From Allium sativum (Eukaryota; Streptophyta; Magnoliopsida; Asparagales; Amaryllidaceae), in the NCBI GenBank assembly GCA_030737875.1, contig CM060912.1, forward strand, positions 122,216,993 to 122,280,992: a stretch of 64,000 nt of DNA. The letters run 5' to 3'. A program made the translations under genes and the position numbers. Every line of letters begins with the position of its first letter. Positions within the stretch are counted from its first letter, which is position 1. Positions 54,752 to 64,000 of this stretch are shown here, one piece after another. Below the pieces are notes generated by a model that saw only the letters and a list, made by a program, of their open reading frames with translations, searched no databases and was not told the DNA's origin.

Positions 54752-57472
54752 TGCCAAGTCCCCCTTTGAGGGAGATGAGGCATCCTTATTCTCAGCATTA
54801 ACTCCTTTCATCAACATCTTCAGTTCGGCCACATAGCAGGCCCGTCCAGAAACCTGATCCCCTCTTATTACTCCAGTCCCGGCTTCGGTTGGGAACTTTA
54901 GTAACAAGCACCAAGGGGCGATACAAATTCTAAACTCAGCGAGGGCAGGCCTCCCTAAAAATGCGTTATATGGCGAATCTACGTCCAGTACTACAAACTG
55001 AAGCATTCGCACTCTTCTACGTTCTCCTTGCCCTAGGGTCACAGGCAACTCTATGTATCCCATAGGAGCTGTCGTCGCTCCGTTGAAACCTCTAATCCAT
55101 CCTTCACAAGGTTTCAGATCTTCAGGCTCAAGCTTCATCTGATCAAATGACTTCTTGAACAAAATATTAACGGAACTTCCGTTGTCTACTAATACCTTAT
55201 GGACCAAAGCCGGCCCAATAGTGGTAGTAATAACCAACGGATCATTGGTGGGAGATTGTATTCCCGTGTTGTCTCGGCTGCGAAACACCACGTCATCGAA
55301 CATGGTTTTTTGTTGTTTGATGGGGGTGACATCTTCCAACTCGTCACCTTCATTCACATCTAGATGTTTGGCAGCATTCACATATTGGTCCATTGACCTA
55401 AAGCTTCGGATTGCCGGGTGAGGTCCGCCTACTATGGAGTTGATGACGATCCCTTTACCTTTCTGCTGCGCGGTAGGCTTAGGAGCAGGTAGGATTTGCT
55501 TTGGAGCCTGCTCTCCTTGCCCCCTATCCCTCGGGGCAACCTTGTACTCATCCAACTTTCCCTCACGCAGCAGCTTTTCAATTACATCCCTCAAATGTCG
55601 ACACTCATTGGTCGAATGTCCATGCGTTCCGTGAAACAAGCAAAATTTCCCTGTCGCCATTTCTTTTTCGGTCGAATCACGAGGTGGCGGTCTTTTGTAT
55701 TGCAACACATTATACGTGTCCAGGTAAATATTTTCCAATGTGTCATTCAATGGTGTGTAGTTCTCGTAGTTCTGGAATCGGGGCCTTTTGTTTGGGTCGC
55801 TTCCCCTATTTCTGTTTCTCCTGTTACCGTTCGAATTACGGTTGTTGTTGTTTCCCCCGCTTCCAGTATTGCTGTTTCCACCCTTGTTTCCTACATTTAC
55901 TTCAACCTTGCCAGAACTTTCCCCAGACTGCTTCACTGCAATATTACTCTGCACATTCTCCTTTGAAGCTGTCTCAGACTTTCTCTTCCGGTTTGCCCGG
56001 GCCTCCTCTCGTCTTAGATAAATATCGGCTTTTTCGTAGAATATCGCCCTTGTGGGGGGTGTCTTCCCAGAAAGGTAGTCTCCAAACTCAGATTCGGGAT
56101 CGACTCCTTCCTTCAATGCCATCAGAATTGTGGGCTCATGCGGGTCACTGACCTCAGTTACAGCTTGGTTAAAACGATCTAAATATGCCCTTAAAGATTC
56201 TCCTGGTGCCTGTTTGATCCTCGACAATTCAATAACGCTCTTGGACTTTCGAGCATGTAGTCGGAACTGGTTCATGAAACGCTCGCTTAGTTCTTTGTAA
56301 TTAGAAATTGAACGAGGAGGAAGTCGGGTAAACCAAAATAAAGCCACATCTTCTAGGTAGATTGGGAACGCTTTGCATTTTACTTCATCGGGGGCAGCAG
56401 CTGCATTCATAAGCCACGAATACCGCATCAAGTGCTGTCCTGGATCAGTCCTTCCGTTATATTTATCCATCTGTGGCAAATTAAAGCGTCGGGGGAACTG
56501 GAAGTCTAGGATGTCGTCAGTGAACGGAGTATGGCTTCGCTCTATGCCGTAGTCTTCATTTGTATAATTCCGGCTTTCGGACATAATTCGACGAACCATC
56601 GCCTGCACATCGGCACTAGTTAGGGGCTGCTCAGGTTCCCTGGCCCTAGTGTCCGAGTTCCTCCGGGGCTCTTGCTCAGGAGACACCCTTCTTCTTCGAG
56701 CTGCCTCTGCTCGATTCCTTTCCCCGCGTTCCCGGTCGATCTCGGGAAGAGGGGACTGGAGTCTTTGCCCCCGAGATGGGCTATCGTTTCTTAATGCTCG
56801 TGCGATATCCTCGCGAGATCCCAAAGATCCAAACGTTAGCTGCTCCACGTTCTGAGGTCGTTCGAGTGGCCTTCGCTCACGGGGCCTCTCTTCCTCAGAA
56901 GATGAAGATTGATCTACTGGTGTATGACGAACTGGCGACGGAGTTCTTTGCCGGCGGGGCTCACTGATTTCCCGACTCATGAGCCTCATATTTTCCTGCA
57001 TCATGAGGTTGGTACGCTCATGAACTCTCATAGCTTCCCTCGTGCTCTCAAGCATATCAAGCAAGCGCGAGAAATCTCCTTGAGTGATGGGAGCAGATGG
57101 ATTGGCCTGGTCTCCAACCCTGGCAGCTGGAATTGGAGCATTCGCGGGGACTCGAGTAGATGTTCCAGCTTCACCAAGCATCGGGTCGGATCGGAGGTAG
57201 GAAGTCGGGTCGGATCGGAGCTGGGGTGCCTGTTCGGATCGGTGTGCAGTGAGCAAGTCGGGTCGGTTCAGACTGGGGGAGTGCACTGCTTCAGAGTCTC
57301 CAACCCTGATCGGATCGGAACTTTCCCCTTGCTGTCGGTTCGGATTTCCTGCATTGATTCTCCCTGCTGCTGAACTCTGCCCCCTAGACCTTGTTACAAC
57401 AGCATGCTGCTGATCTTCACTAGCTCCATTTCCTTGAACAGACTGGACTTCCTTGCCTTTTCCTCGGGCCAT
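54749..57472 (-). CDS. E3 gag-protease
   Basis: 907 aa. The long, charged, low-complexity N-terminus contains Arg/Ser/Pro repeats. Its DNA carries the same TCGGATCGG words as the LTR (57170-57330), so these are translated. The gag domain lies near the middle (FQFPRRFNLPQMDKYNG to RMYL-type helices), with a variant zinc knuckle CLFHGTHGHSTNEC. The C-terminal aspartic protease has LVDNGSSVNILF as active site (Asp-Asn-Gly, instead of the commoner Asp-Thr/Ser-Gly) and AFLGRPAL. It forms the particle and matures the polyprotein. Start at 57472 is about 130 bp after the primer site, and no upstream in-frame start is better. Confidence 0.93.
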   Translation of the reverse strand: MARGKGKEVQSVQGNGASEDQQHAVVTRSRGQSSAAGRINAGNPNRQQGESSDPIRVGDSEAVHSPSLNRPDLLTAHRSEQAPQLRSDPTSYLRSDPMLGEAGTSTRVPANAPIPAARVGDQANPSAPITQGDFSRLLDMLESTREAMRVHERTNLMMQENMRLMSREISEPRRQRTPSPVRHTPVDQSSSSEEERPRERRPLERPQNVEQLTFGSLGSREDIARALRNDSPSRGQRLQSPLPEIDRERGERNRAEAARRRRVSPEQEPRRNSDTRAREPEQPLTSADVQAMVRRIMSESRNYTNEDYGIERSHTPFTDDILDFQFPRRFNLPQMDKYNGRTDPGQHLMRYSWLMNAAAAPDEVKCKAFPIYLEDVALFWFTRLPPRSISNYKELSERFMNQFRLHARKSKSVIELSRIKQAPGESLRAYLDRFNQAVTEVSDPHEPTILMALKEGVDPESEFGDYLSGKTPPTRAIFYEKADIYLRREEARANRKRKSETASKENVQSNIAVKQSGESSGKVEVNVGNKGGNSNTGSGGNNNNRNSNGNRRNRNRGSDPNKRPRFQNYENYTPLNDTLENIYLDTYNVLQYKRPPPRDSTEKEMATGKFCLFHGTHGHSTNECRHLRDVIEKLLREGKLDEYKVAPRDRGQGEQAPKQILPAPKPTAQQKGKGIVINSIVGGPHPAIRSFRSMDQYVNAAKHLDVNEGDELEDVTPIKQQKTMFDDVVFRSRDNTGIQSPTNDPLVITTTIGPALVHKVLVDNGSSVNILFKKSFDQMKLEPEDLKPCEGWIRGFNGATTAPMGYIELPVTLGQGERRRVRMLQFVVLDVDSPYNAFLGRPALAEFRICIAPWCLLLKFPTEAGTGVIRGDQVSGRACYVAELKMLMKGVNAENKDASSPSKGDLA

Positions 57473-57595
57473 GAGTCTTTGACAATTACTTCAACGAATG
57501 TAAGAAAGTGGAGACACTTATGGATTCACTTCTTTGAACTCAACGGTCCAAAAAGTAGAAAGAGATCCCGGAAAATAAAGAATTTAGATGAGGAT

Positions 57596-57612
57596 TCTCA
57601 GTGAAAGCACCA
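57596..57612 (-). promoter_or_regulatory. E3 primer-binding site
   Basis: Three bases inside the 5' LTR, the minus strand reads TGGTGCTTTCACTGAGA, complementary to a tRNA 3' end TGAAAGCACCA. It differs from the tRNA-Met site of E1 and E2, in keeping with a different lineage. I cannot name the tRNA with certainty. Confidence 0.75.
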
Positions 57613-57615
57613 AAA

Positions 57616-58488
57616 TGTTAGACCCAAATGTGGTTCTAACACCCAAATTGATTAGAAACAAGATAAAGTAAAGCAGAAATAAAAAAGAACACACAAGGTT
57701 TATAGTGGTTCGGCGAAGAAATGCCTACGTCCACTTAGTTTTCACTATATTCAGTAATTCAATTACAAATACAATGTAAGATTCGCTCACAACTCACTTT
57801 TGTTCACTCAGAAAGATAAAAACAAGAAATGAAAGATGGTTTGGATTTTCCGGGAGTGAAGGAATTCGAATGATGGAAGTACTTGGATTCTCAAAAGTGC
57901 TGAAAAAGATCCTTCTCTTTGTCTCTAGTTGGGGTATTTATAGGTGTGAATTTGCCTGAGATGCAATCCGGGTCGGAACACGTGTCATCCATCGCCCTCT
58001 CTTCGGGTTCGGATGGGCCATCAAGCAGACAACGCATCAATGAGATGGACGTTAGGGGTAGGAATTGGTCACATCCGGTCCGGTTCTCCAGGCGACTTTA
58101 TAGGAGATTTTCCTGGATCATGGGTGCGGGTCGGAGACATGCAGGTTGGGGGTTCGGATCGGAATACCCGACCCGAACCGGAGTAGCTTGAACGTCTCTT
58201 CTTCTCTAATCATACTCCGCTCCGCTCCGAAGTCGTGGCAAGCAGACGGCTTTCCGATCCACCTGAGATTCATTGGCCTTCCGATCCGATCAGGTATGCT
58301 TTGCCAATTTATCCAGTAAGAGATATCCGATCCGAACAGAGAATTTTACCCGATCCGAACCGATACGCTGCTATCAATCTGAATTGTGAAGCTTCCCTCC
58401 GATCCGAACCGGAGTCGCATAACTTGAAATACTCTTCAACGGTTGGTTTCTTGACTTTGTGTTGCCTAGTTCACAAAGTAGGCTAACA
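57616..58488 (-). repeat. E3 5' LTR
   Basis: Identical by eye to 44508-45380. Chance open frames of 90 and 83 codons on the plus strand are the same in both copies and are not genes. Confidence 0.96.
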
Positions 58489-58493
58489 GGTGA

Positions 58494-59485
58494 TTGTGGA
58501 CCGATTGACCAAAAGTGCAAGATTTATACCAGTCAGATCGACCAGAACGGCAGCTAAGTTGGCAGAATTGTATATGAAGTGGGTAGTGAGATTTCATGGA
58601 GTACCTAAAAGCATTGTGAGCGACCGAGACCCGTTGTTCACTAGTGGGTTTTGGAAGAGCTTACAAGAGGCTCTGGGGTCAGAGTTACATCTCAGTACCG
58701 CATATCATCCTCAGACAGACGGTCAAACGAAGAGGGTGAATCGTATTTTGGAAGATCTCTTGAGAGCATGTATATTGGATTTTGGTGGGTCATGGGATGA
58801 CCATTTGCATCTAGTAGAGTTTGCATATAATAATAGCTACCAATCCAGTATCGGTATGGCTCCATTTGAAGCTTTGTACGGAAGACCGTGCAACTCACCA
58901 TCATGTTGGATAGAGACTGGCGAGAAGTTTATACTTGGACCAGATGTGGTGAGGGAAACTTCAGACAAAATCAAGACCATTCAACAACGAATGAAGGCTG
59001 CCCAAGATAGGCAGAAGAGTTATGCTGATAAGAGGAGGAGAGACTTAAAATTTTCCGTTGGCGACTTGGTGTTTGTCAAGATTTCTCCGTTGAAGAGCGT
59101 AATACGATTTGGCAGGAGAGGCAAGTTGGCACCAAGATTCGTTGGCCCATTCCCTGTTCTTGAACTAGTCGGGAATTTGGCATATAGAATTGACTTACCA
59201 GAGAAAATGGCGGGAGTTCACAACGTATTTCATGTTTCCCAACTAAGGAAGTTCGTTCACGACTTAGATATGACTATTTCACCTAATCAGTTAGAGGACT
59301 TCGAAGTAGAACCCGAGGCGGTTGGGAACCGCAAGCCGGCCCGTATTGTCGAGCACGACATGAAGCAACTTCGAAGGAAGGCGGTGAAGTTAGTCAAGGT
59401 TCAGTGGGGCGAGGACGAAAATGATTGTACTTGGGAGACAGAGGAGGACATTAGGAAGACACACCCAGAACTCTTTGCCTGGTAA
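58494..59485 (+). pseudogene. E2 integrase core and chromodomain-like tail; catalytic Glu replaced by Lys
   Basis: The frame resumes in register after E3 (VDRLTKSARFIP). The second catalytic Asp is in VSDRDPLF (58622-58624). Exactly 35 residues lie between it and the codon where the family has Glu (GQ[ST]ER). Here it is AAG, Lys (58730-58732), reading GQTKRVN; E1 keeps GQTERVN. Without this Glu the DDE triad is incomplete. The GPFPVLELVGN and HNVFHVSQLRKF integrase C-terminus and a chromodomain-like end (VKLVKVQWGEDENDCTWETE) follow, with stop at 59485. Confidence 0.93.
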
Positions 59486-59639
59486 GATTTTGACTTTAAT
59501 TTAGTTTTCCGCATGCTAGGATAGGCTTGTTTGCTTGTTTTGCATGTTTGGTTGTTGTTTGTGGTTGTTAGGCATGCGGGATCCTTTGTATGTTTTAGTT
59601 AAGGAATTTCGGGGACGAAATTTCTTAAGGGGGGAAGAG
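59486..59639 (+). other. E2 3' untranslated region and polypurine tract
   Basis: Short noncoding stretch with GGGGACGAAATTTC and the purine run AAGGGGGGAAGAG (59627-59639) directly before the 3' LTR. Confidence 0.85.
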
Positions 59640-62231
59640 TGTAACGACCCGCATTCTACGCATCATAGGATCGTAGAATATTTATTTCTGTCACATACGA
59701 AGTCGTATGGTCATGTAACTTTGGGAGACGACTATTGGGGTCATTTCCCATGTTCATGATTTTTCCCGGTTTTTAAATGACCATTTTACCCCTAGTTGGC
59801 ACTGTTTTGGCCATAACTTTTGACTGGAAAGGAATTTTGACTTGAAACCACTTCCATTGGCTCCGGATGATGGTTTCTCTTTCCGTAGAGTGGTCACATT
59901 AGCCAAACGGACTCACCGTTTGGGAGATATGGCTGAAATAAGTTTCAGATGGTGAAAAACAGCTTAATTGGGCCTAACCGGGTGATTAACAGCTAGGCCC
60001 AGAGGGGAATTTCGGGTTTAGAGGTATAGGAGGACTGATTAGGGTTAGGTTATCACTTTCATTTCAGTTTTGAGCCGCCACAAACCTTCTTGAGACCTTA
60101 GTAATGGCTTCCATCCGCTAAAACCACTCCAAAACACATTTTTAGTGAAGATTAAGCCTAAACTACATCAAAACAAGGCCAAATAGCAACAAAGCAAGGT
60201 TGTAGCTGCTGCTATACATATGAATTCGACCCAAACAGAGGATACTTCAGATTTGGTGTTTCATTTGTGGCCAAGGTGAGTGATTTGCATAGTTTTTGCA
60301 CTAATTACGGTGATTAAGGGTAATTAGTGAAGATTAGCGAATTTATACGTAAATAAATTCTGGAAAAATTCTTCAAATTCTAAAATAATGTTTTAAGGCT
60401 CTGTTAGAAATTTGGGTTAATTTCGATGTGTTTTGCTAATTGTATGCTTGAACATGATTAAGAGTGATTAGGGGAAAATGAGGAGTTCTAGCTATGTTTG
60501 ATCTATTTTAAATCTATCAAATTGTCGTTATGGTGTTTGCAATTGATGTTACATGTTGCTATGACTCTATGGTATGTTTCATGACTAATTAGAATAGTTA
60601 AATTGGTCGAAAACGTCGTCGAATGGCGTAGAAAGCTCGCTGGAAAGTTGCAGAAGTGTGCAGGTTCCGAACCGGTTCGGATCGGAGAAAGGGGTCGGAT
60701 CGGATTTGTGAACTGACCAAGGGAATTCGAACTGGATTGGAACTTGTCACTGGAGGAGGCTTGGCGAGAAGGAAGGCCGTTTACTTAGGGTTGGAGTTGG
60801 ACAGAGGATCGGATCAGAGCTATGGAGCAGGATCGGATCGGATCGGAGTAAGCTAAAGAGTGGGATCGGATCGGATAAGGGGATCGGGTCGGGTAGCCGA
60901 ACTGAACCAAGGTGGTGGCATCTCCAGTAGCGTGAAACTTCAGGGACAACAAGGGAGACCCGGACCGCGACTCTGAAGGACTCGGAAGTAGTTGAAGAAA
61001 CGGCGGCAGGAGCAAGACACCCGAACCGAACCGAGTGGAGAACCCGAACCGAAGGAGCACCGAACCGGATGGAGTACTGTGACCCGAACCGAACCGAGTG
61101 GAGGACCCGAACCGAAGGAGCACCGAACCGGATTGGAGCTGCGATTACGCGACGACTCTTTTGAAGACCAACTCCAATTCGACCAAACCCGAGATGCAAA
61201 GGAAGTCCAAATGAGAAGTTAGAGCTCAAGATTCAGATGGGAATCAACGAGTTCGCTTCATGGTTGGGCTTTGCTGCGGGACGCGTGTTAAGGGGTTATC
61301 GATGTCTATAGCTTAGGACCACTATGGTAGGAGGTACGAAGGCGGATTCAGGGCCATTATGGCATCGGTAGAACCAAGGGCTACGACCAATGAAGTGGGT
61401 CATTGAAATGTTTGGTCATGACTCCAAGTGTTTGGCTTGGTCACAGCAGGGTTTCTACAAGTCGGGATCCGTCGTTGCCTCAGTTTGTCTAGTGTTCCAA
61501 AGTGGTAGATATCGTATGCTTTACGCACTGAGTGAGAGATGTGAGGATGGTTGCTATGGATGATTTGTTTGCTATCATTGTGACATGCACACCCCACCCC
61601 CGTATTCTTACACTATTCATTATGGCGCCTCGGAGTATTGTACGGTATGTGGTACTAACTCTTTGGTTGCAGGTCCAGGTTCAGGTATGGTTTAGTATAC
61701 CTATTATCATTCTGTTTAGATGCTTATCGCTCACACCAGGCTTTATGTCTGACCCAGAGTTTTATGTCTCTTCTTATTACTCTGGGTGCTCACACGAGCA
61801 GACTAGAGACAGGTTAGCTGGTGATGCACGGGTAGATGATCCGGAGACAAGCAGGAGGCTTCCACGTAATATATAGTATTCTCCCTGTGTTGTTGAAGAT
61901 CACTGCTTGGGCATTGGTGGTGCATCTTCTGCTTTGGTTTTCTTTTGTTAGAGACAGTAAATTTTGGAAAGTTGTAATAAGCTGTAATTGGATTTCCGCT
62001 GCTCTGATGTTGACATTGATTATTAGTTATCAGCTTATGCACTGTCTCGCCTGTTTTATGTCAAGTATGTTATTATTATATTTTATTCCATGCGCTGTGA
62101 GACATTCTACAGGTTCCTTGATTAGTTCATTCTCTTCTTTCCTTTCTCCTGACGACCGTCTTGTGCTAGTCGGGCATGTGTACAGCGCACTTTTGGAGGA
62201 AATGCAGACTGGTGCGGGGCGGGCCGTCACA
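59640..62231 (+). repeat. E2 3' LTR
   Basis: 2,592 bp, same length as the 5' copy with about 27 substitutions. Starts TGTAACGACCCG, ends CCGTCACA, followed by target duplication TTAAC. Confidence 0.95.
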
Positions 62232-62236
62232 TTAAC

Positions 62237-62604
62237 CTTCTTAGGTACGTGGTTATGACTTGAATATTATATTCTTTCAATCAACAAGCTATAAAATGTT
62301 CATAGTATTAAGTTGCATCAATGATAATCATATAATAACAAATGCATACATTTTGAACAAATATCTTACAACGCATTTTATTATATTTTTTGTCATTGTA
62401 AACACATTATTATTTTTATATAATTTATCGTTTAGTGATAAAAAATATAAGTATACAAATTTGCGTATATTAGAACGCAATTTCACCGGGTCGTGGGGCG
62501 GGTCGGGTCTACCCTGACCCGTACGGGACAATAAAAAGCCCAGGGCTGGTCTGGGGCATGAGAAACCCGCTCCAACCCCCCAACCCGCCCCATTGTCATT
62601 CCTA
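62237..62604 (+). other. Right part of the hAT-like element
   Basis: AT-rich for 240 bp, then GGGTCGTGGGGCGGGTCGGG and a GC-rich inverted end. No coding capacity. Matches the left end at 34079-34305 as inverted repeat. Confidence 0.6.
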
Positions 62605-62895
62605 ATATGCTGGAGCTTATCAGCATAAGTCTCATAGGTCTACTATTATTCTGAAAGTCGTAACGTCATATAACTTAAGGATATGACATGTCTTTTGGGA
62701 ATGTCGGGTTCTAAAAATGATCTTAACATAGTGGAACGTTCTACATTGTTTATTGATATAGCAATTGACAGATCTAATTCGTGTACCTTCATTTTGAAGG
62801 TAACATGTACGATCATTGATAATATCTTGACGATGATATATACCTAAATGGAGTACCATTGTGATGACATTTCCTAACCCACAAAAAGTTCATAA
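62605..62895 (+). pseudogene. PIF/Harbinger transposase, C-terminal part
   Basis: Picks up where 34078 stopped. HRSTIILKVVTSYNL corresponds to the RxPTIILEAVASYDLWIWH-type motif with the second catalytic region, and YIPKWSTIVMTFPNPQ is the usual end. Several stop codons and at least one frameshift are present. The junction keeps the transposase frame when one copy of the 8-bp duplication is skipped, which supports the hAT-like borders. Confidence 0.75.
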
Positions 62896-62933
62896 TACAA
62901 TATAGCTATTAGTAAATCAAAGATACAGTGATT

Positions 62934-63137
62934 CTAGAAATAAAAAAGGTAATGCCCCTCTTTACGTTTACGCCTCAGAATTTCTCTCTTTCTAAGCTTT
63001 GTATACTTTCGTTGTTCTTCAGACATGTGTGACGTATCTATGAACATTACTGCATCTTCATCTCTTTGTCGATTTCCAGTGAGAAGTTGATCTATTCTTG
63101 ACAATATTCCTTGATGTTGGATTGCTCGAGTCTCCAT
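62934..63137 (-). pseudogene. PIF/Harbinger ORF1-like C-terminal fragment
   Basis: 67 codons on the minus strand. EDAVMFIDTSHMSEEQRKYT and KLRKREILRRKRKEG match the conserved end of PIF/Harbinger ORF1 (Myb/SANT, NAM-associated-type) proteins. It is placed tail to tail with the transposase, 40 bp apart, as expected for one element. Upstream (minus) the frame is broken. Confidence 0.55.
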
Positions 63138-64000
63138 TTCACGGTTGTACTATCTTCAAATTCAATTAGAATATTTTTAATTTCTACCTGATCCACTCCA
63201 TCTGCCTACTTCTTTTTTGCTACTTTGGCTTCCTGTATCCAAACAAAATAATCTTTGGCAATGTTAGGGGTTATATCCTCTTCTGTACCCAAACTGTACC
63301 TTACCAACGATTCCCTAAGACTATACCTTTCTCCAACTCTAGGGTACTCACCAAGGTTTTCGTTCGATTGAACGTCTTGGACAATTTTTTAAAGTGATGA
63401 TTTCCATTTAATATGCTCAACCAGCATGTCATAAACATGCATGAATTGATAAGAATATGGTGCTTTTTATCTGGTTTATAGATTTGTTTAAAGAACTTGT
63501 TTGTTGCCACTCTATAGAAAAAATAAACACTAAAATAATTAGAAAACTGTGAAAAAAATAAGAATATTTGGGTATTTAATAAATCTTACCAATTTCGTTT
63601 AATTTTCAAATCCACTATGATTTGTTTGCTTAAACTTGAACATTTGAGAATCAAATGTTTGCGTTTGAAGATTAATTTTTTCATGATGACCTTTGACAGA
63701 AGATATGACTATTTTACGATCGATGTTCTATTGTAGCAATTAGTGATTTTGATCCAAAAAGTCTCGTCATTTTAATCGTTACCTCGAATACGACCGTTTG
63801 AAAGTGCACGTCAAATGTAACAAAGACCATAGTTTTTCACAGCAGTCCAACTTCCATTAGTAACCATTATGCCAATCGGAGTCGAAACATCTTGTATGTC
63901 ATATCCTTTGAAAGTACACCTTGCGACATCAACGTCAAAGTCAGTATACAATTTGTGGTGAGGTGAGTGGGAGTAGCAATGTTGGAATTGGGAAACAAAG
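63138..64000. other. Probable remainder of Harbinger ORF1 side, heavily decayed
   Basis: Short minus-strand frames (63301-63510; a coding-like stretch near 63780-63980) suggest decayed coding DNA. I cannot assign them to a family. No intact gene seen. Confidence 0.35.

Larger units (their letters stand above)
44508..58488 (-). mobile_element. E3: complete Tat-like Ty3/gypsy element with antisense gene
   Basis: LTRs of 873 bp at 44508-45380 and 57616-58488 appear identical by eye and are flanked by GGTGA (44503-44507 and 58489-58493). Gag-protease and pol read on the minus strand, with primer site next to 57616 and polypurine tract next to 45380. Pol has a degenerate RNase H followed by a second archaeal-type RNase H, a Tat-lineage mark, and no chromodomain. 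About 6 kb between pol and the 3' LTR carry a multi-exon gene on the opposite strand. All catalytic residues checked are present, so this copy may be recently active. Confidence 0.95.
34306..62231 (+). mobile_element. E2: Tekay/Del-like Ty3/gypsy element, hosting E6 and E3
   Basis: LTRs of exactly 2,592 bp at 34306-36897 and 59640-62231 share about 99% identity (27 substitutions counted by eye, no indels). They are flanked by TTAAC on both sides (34301-34305 and 62232-62236). It has a tRNA-Met primer site, gag, PR, RT, RNase H, integrase with chromodomain-like tail, and a polypurine tract. Removing E6 and E3 leaves about 9.9 kb. The coding segments 37100-38583, 42607-44507 and 58494-59485 are in register across both insertions, so the only lesion seen by reading is a Lys at the integrase catalytic Glu. 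Confidence 0.95.
34079..62604 (+). mobile_element. hAT-like non-autonomous element, split by E2
   Basis: Left end TAGGGATGGAAATGGGGCGG and right end (reverse strand) TAGGAATGACAATGGGGCGG form inverted repeats rich in GGGCGGGT/ACCCGCCC. The flanks GTATGCCG (34071-34078) and ATATGCTG (62605-62612) fit an 8-bp duplication with two transitions. Without E2 it is about 595 bp and has no coding capacity. hAT class is inferred from the 8-bp duplication and end sequence. It interrupts the Harbinger transposase in frame. Confidence 0.65.

Noticed and set aside
55501..56151. 216-codon plus-strand frame over E3 gag
   Set aside because: Shadow of the gag frame on the opposite strand; no independent evidence.

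Overview
The window is nuclear DNA of a flowering plant. The signs are an intron-containing BAHD acyltransferase gene, AT-rich spacers, and deeply nested plant-type LTR retrotransposons with TGGTATCAGAGC (initiator tRNA-Met) primer sites and chromodomain-like integrase tails. A eudicot is my guess; nothing here settles the species. More than 80% of the window is transposable-element DNA. I saw no CRISPR array, rRNA or tRNA gene.

Layout. (1) 1-16378: a decayed Tekay/Del-like Ty3/gypsy element (here E1). Its 5' end lies outside the window, and its 3' LTR is split at 6855/13505 by a 6,644-bp LTR-like element (E4, target duplication ATATG). (2) 16379-24800: the only host-gene island. A two-exon BAHD hydroxycinnamoyltransferase-like gene (17926-20475, 434 aa) is followed by a truncated duplicate of its 3' end (22447-22900). 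(3) 24801-27435: a minus-strand Ty1/copia remnant with gag but no polymerase. (4) 27792-32791: a 5,000-bp LTR-like element (E5) whose two ends are a perfect 49-bp inverted repeat (target duplication AAGGG). (5) 33395-63137: a decayed PIF/Harbinger transposase region split by a small hAT-like element. That element is split by a Tekay-like element (E2, 34306-62231, target duplication TTAAC). E2 is itself split by a 4,018-bp solo LTR (E6, 38584-42601, GTTGG) and by a complete 13,981-bp Tat-like Ty3/gypsy element in the opposite orientation (E3, 44508-58488, GGTGA).

How the parts work. E2's gag-pol frame stays in register across both insertions, so it was open when they arrived, but its integrase has Lys in place of the catalytic Glu. 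E3 looks recently active. Its 873-bp LTRs appear identical by eye, its gag-protease and pol frames are open, and they are separated only by an in-frame UAG in the UAG-CAA-UUA readthrough context. E3 also carries, antisense to gag-pol, what looks like a complete gene with TATA box, GT-AG introns and poly(A) signal. It would encode a protein of about 1,165-1,180 aa with a transposase_28-like N-terminus, an Arg/Ser-rich segment and a long coiled coil.

The best candidates for something undescribed are: (a) splice donors at a similar place inside all five long chromoviral-type LTRs, paired in E1 and E2 with strong acceptors immediately before the gag start codon; (b) the 49-bp inverted ends of E5; (c) the self-contained antisense gene of E3; and (d) the E3 stop-codon context. 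All identifications are by reading motifs. No database search was run.
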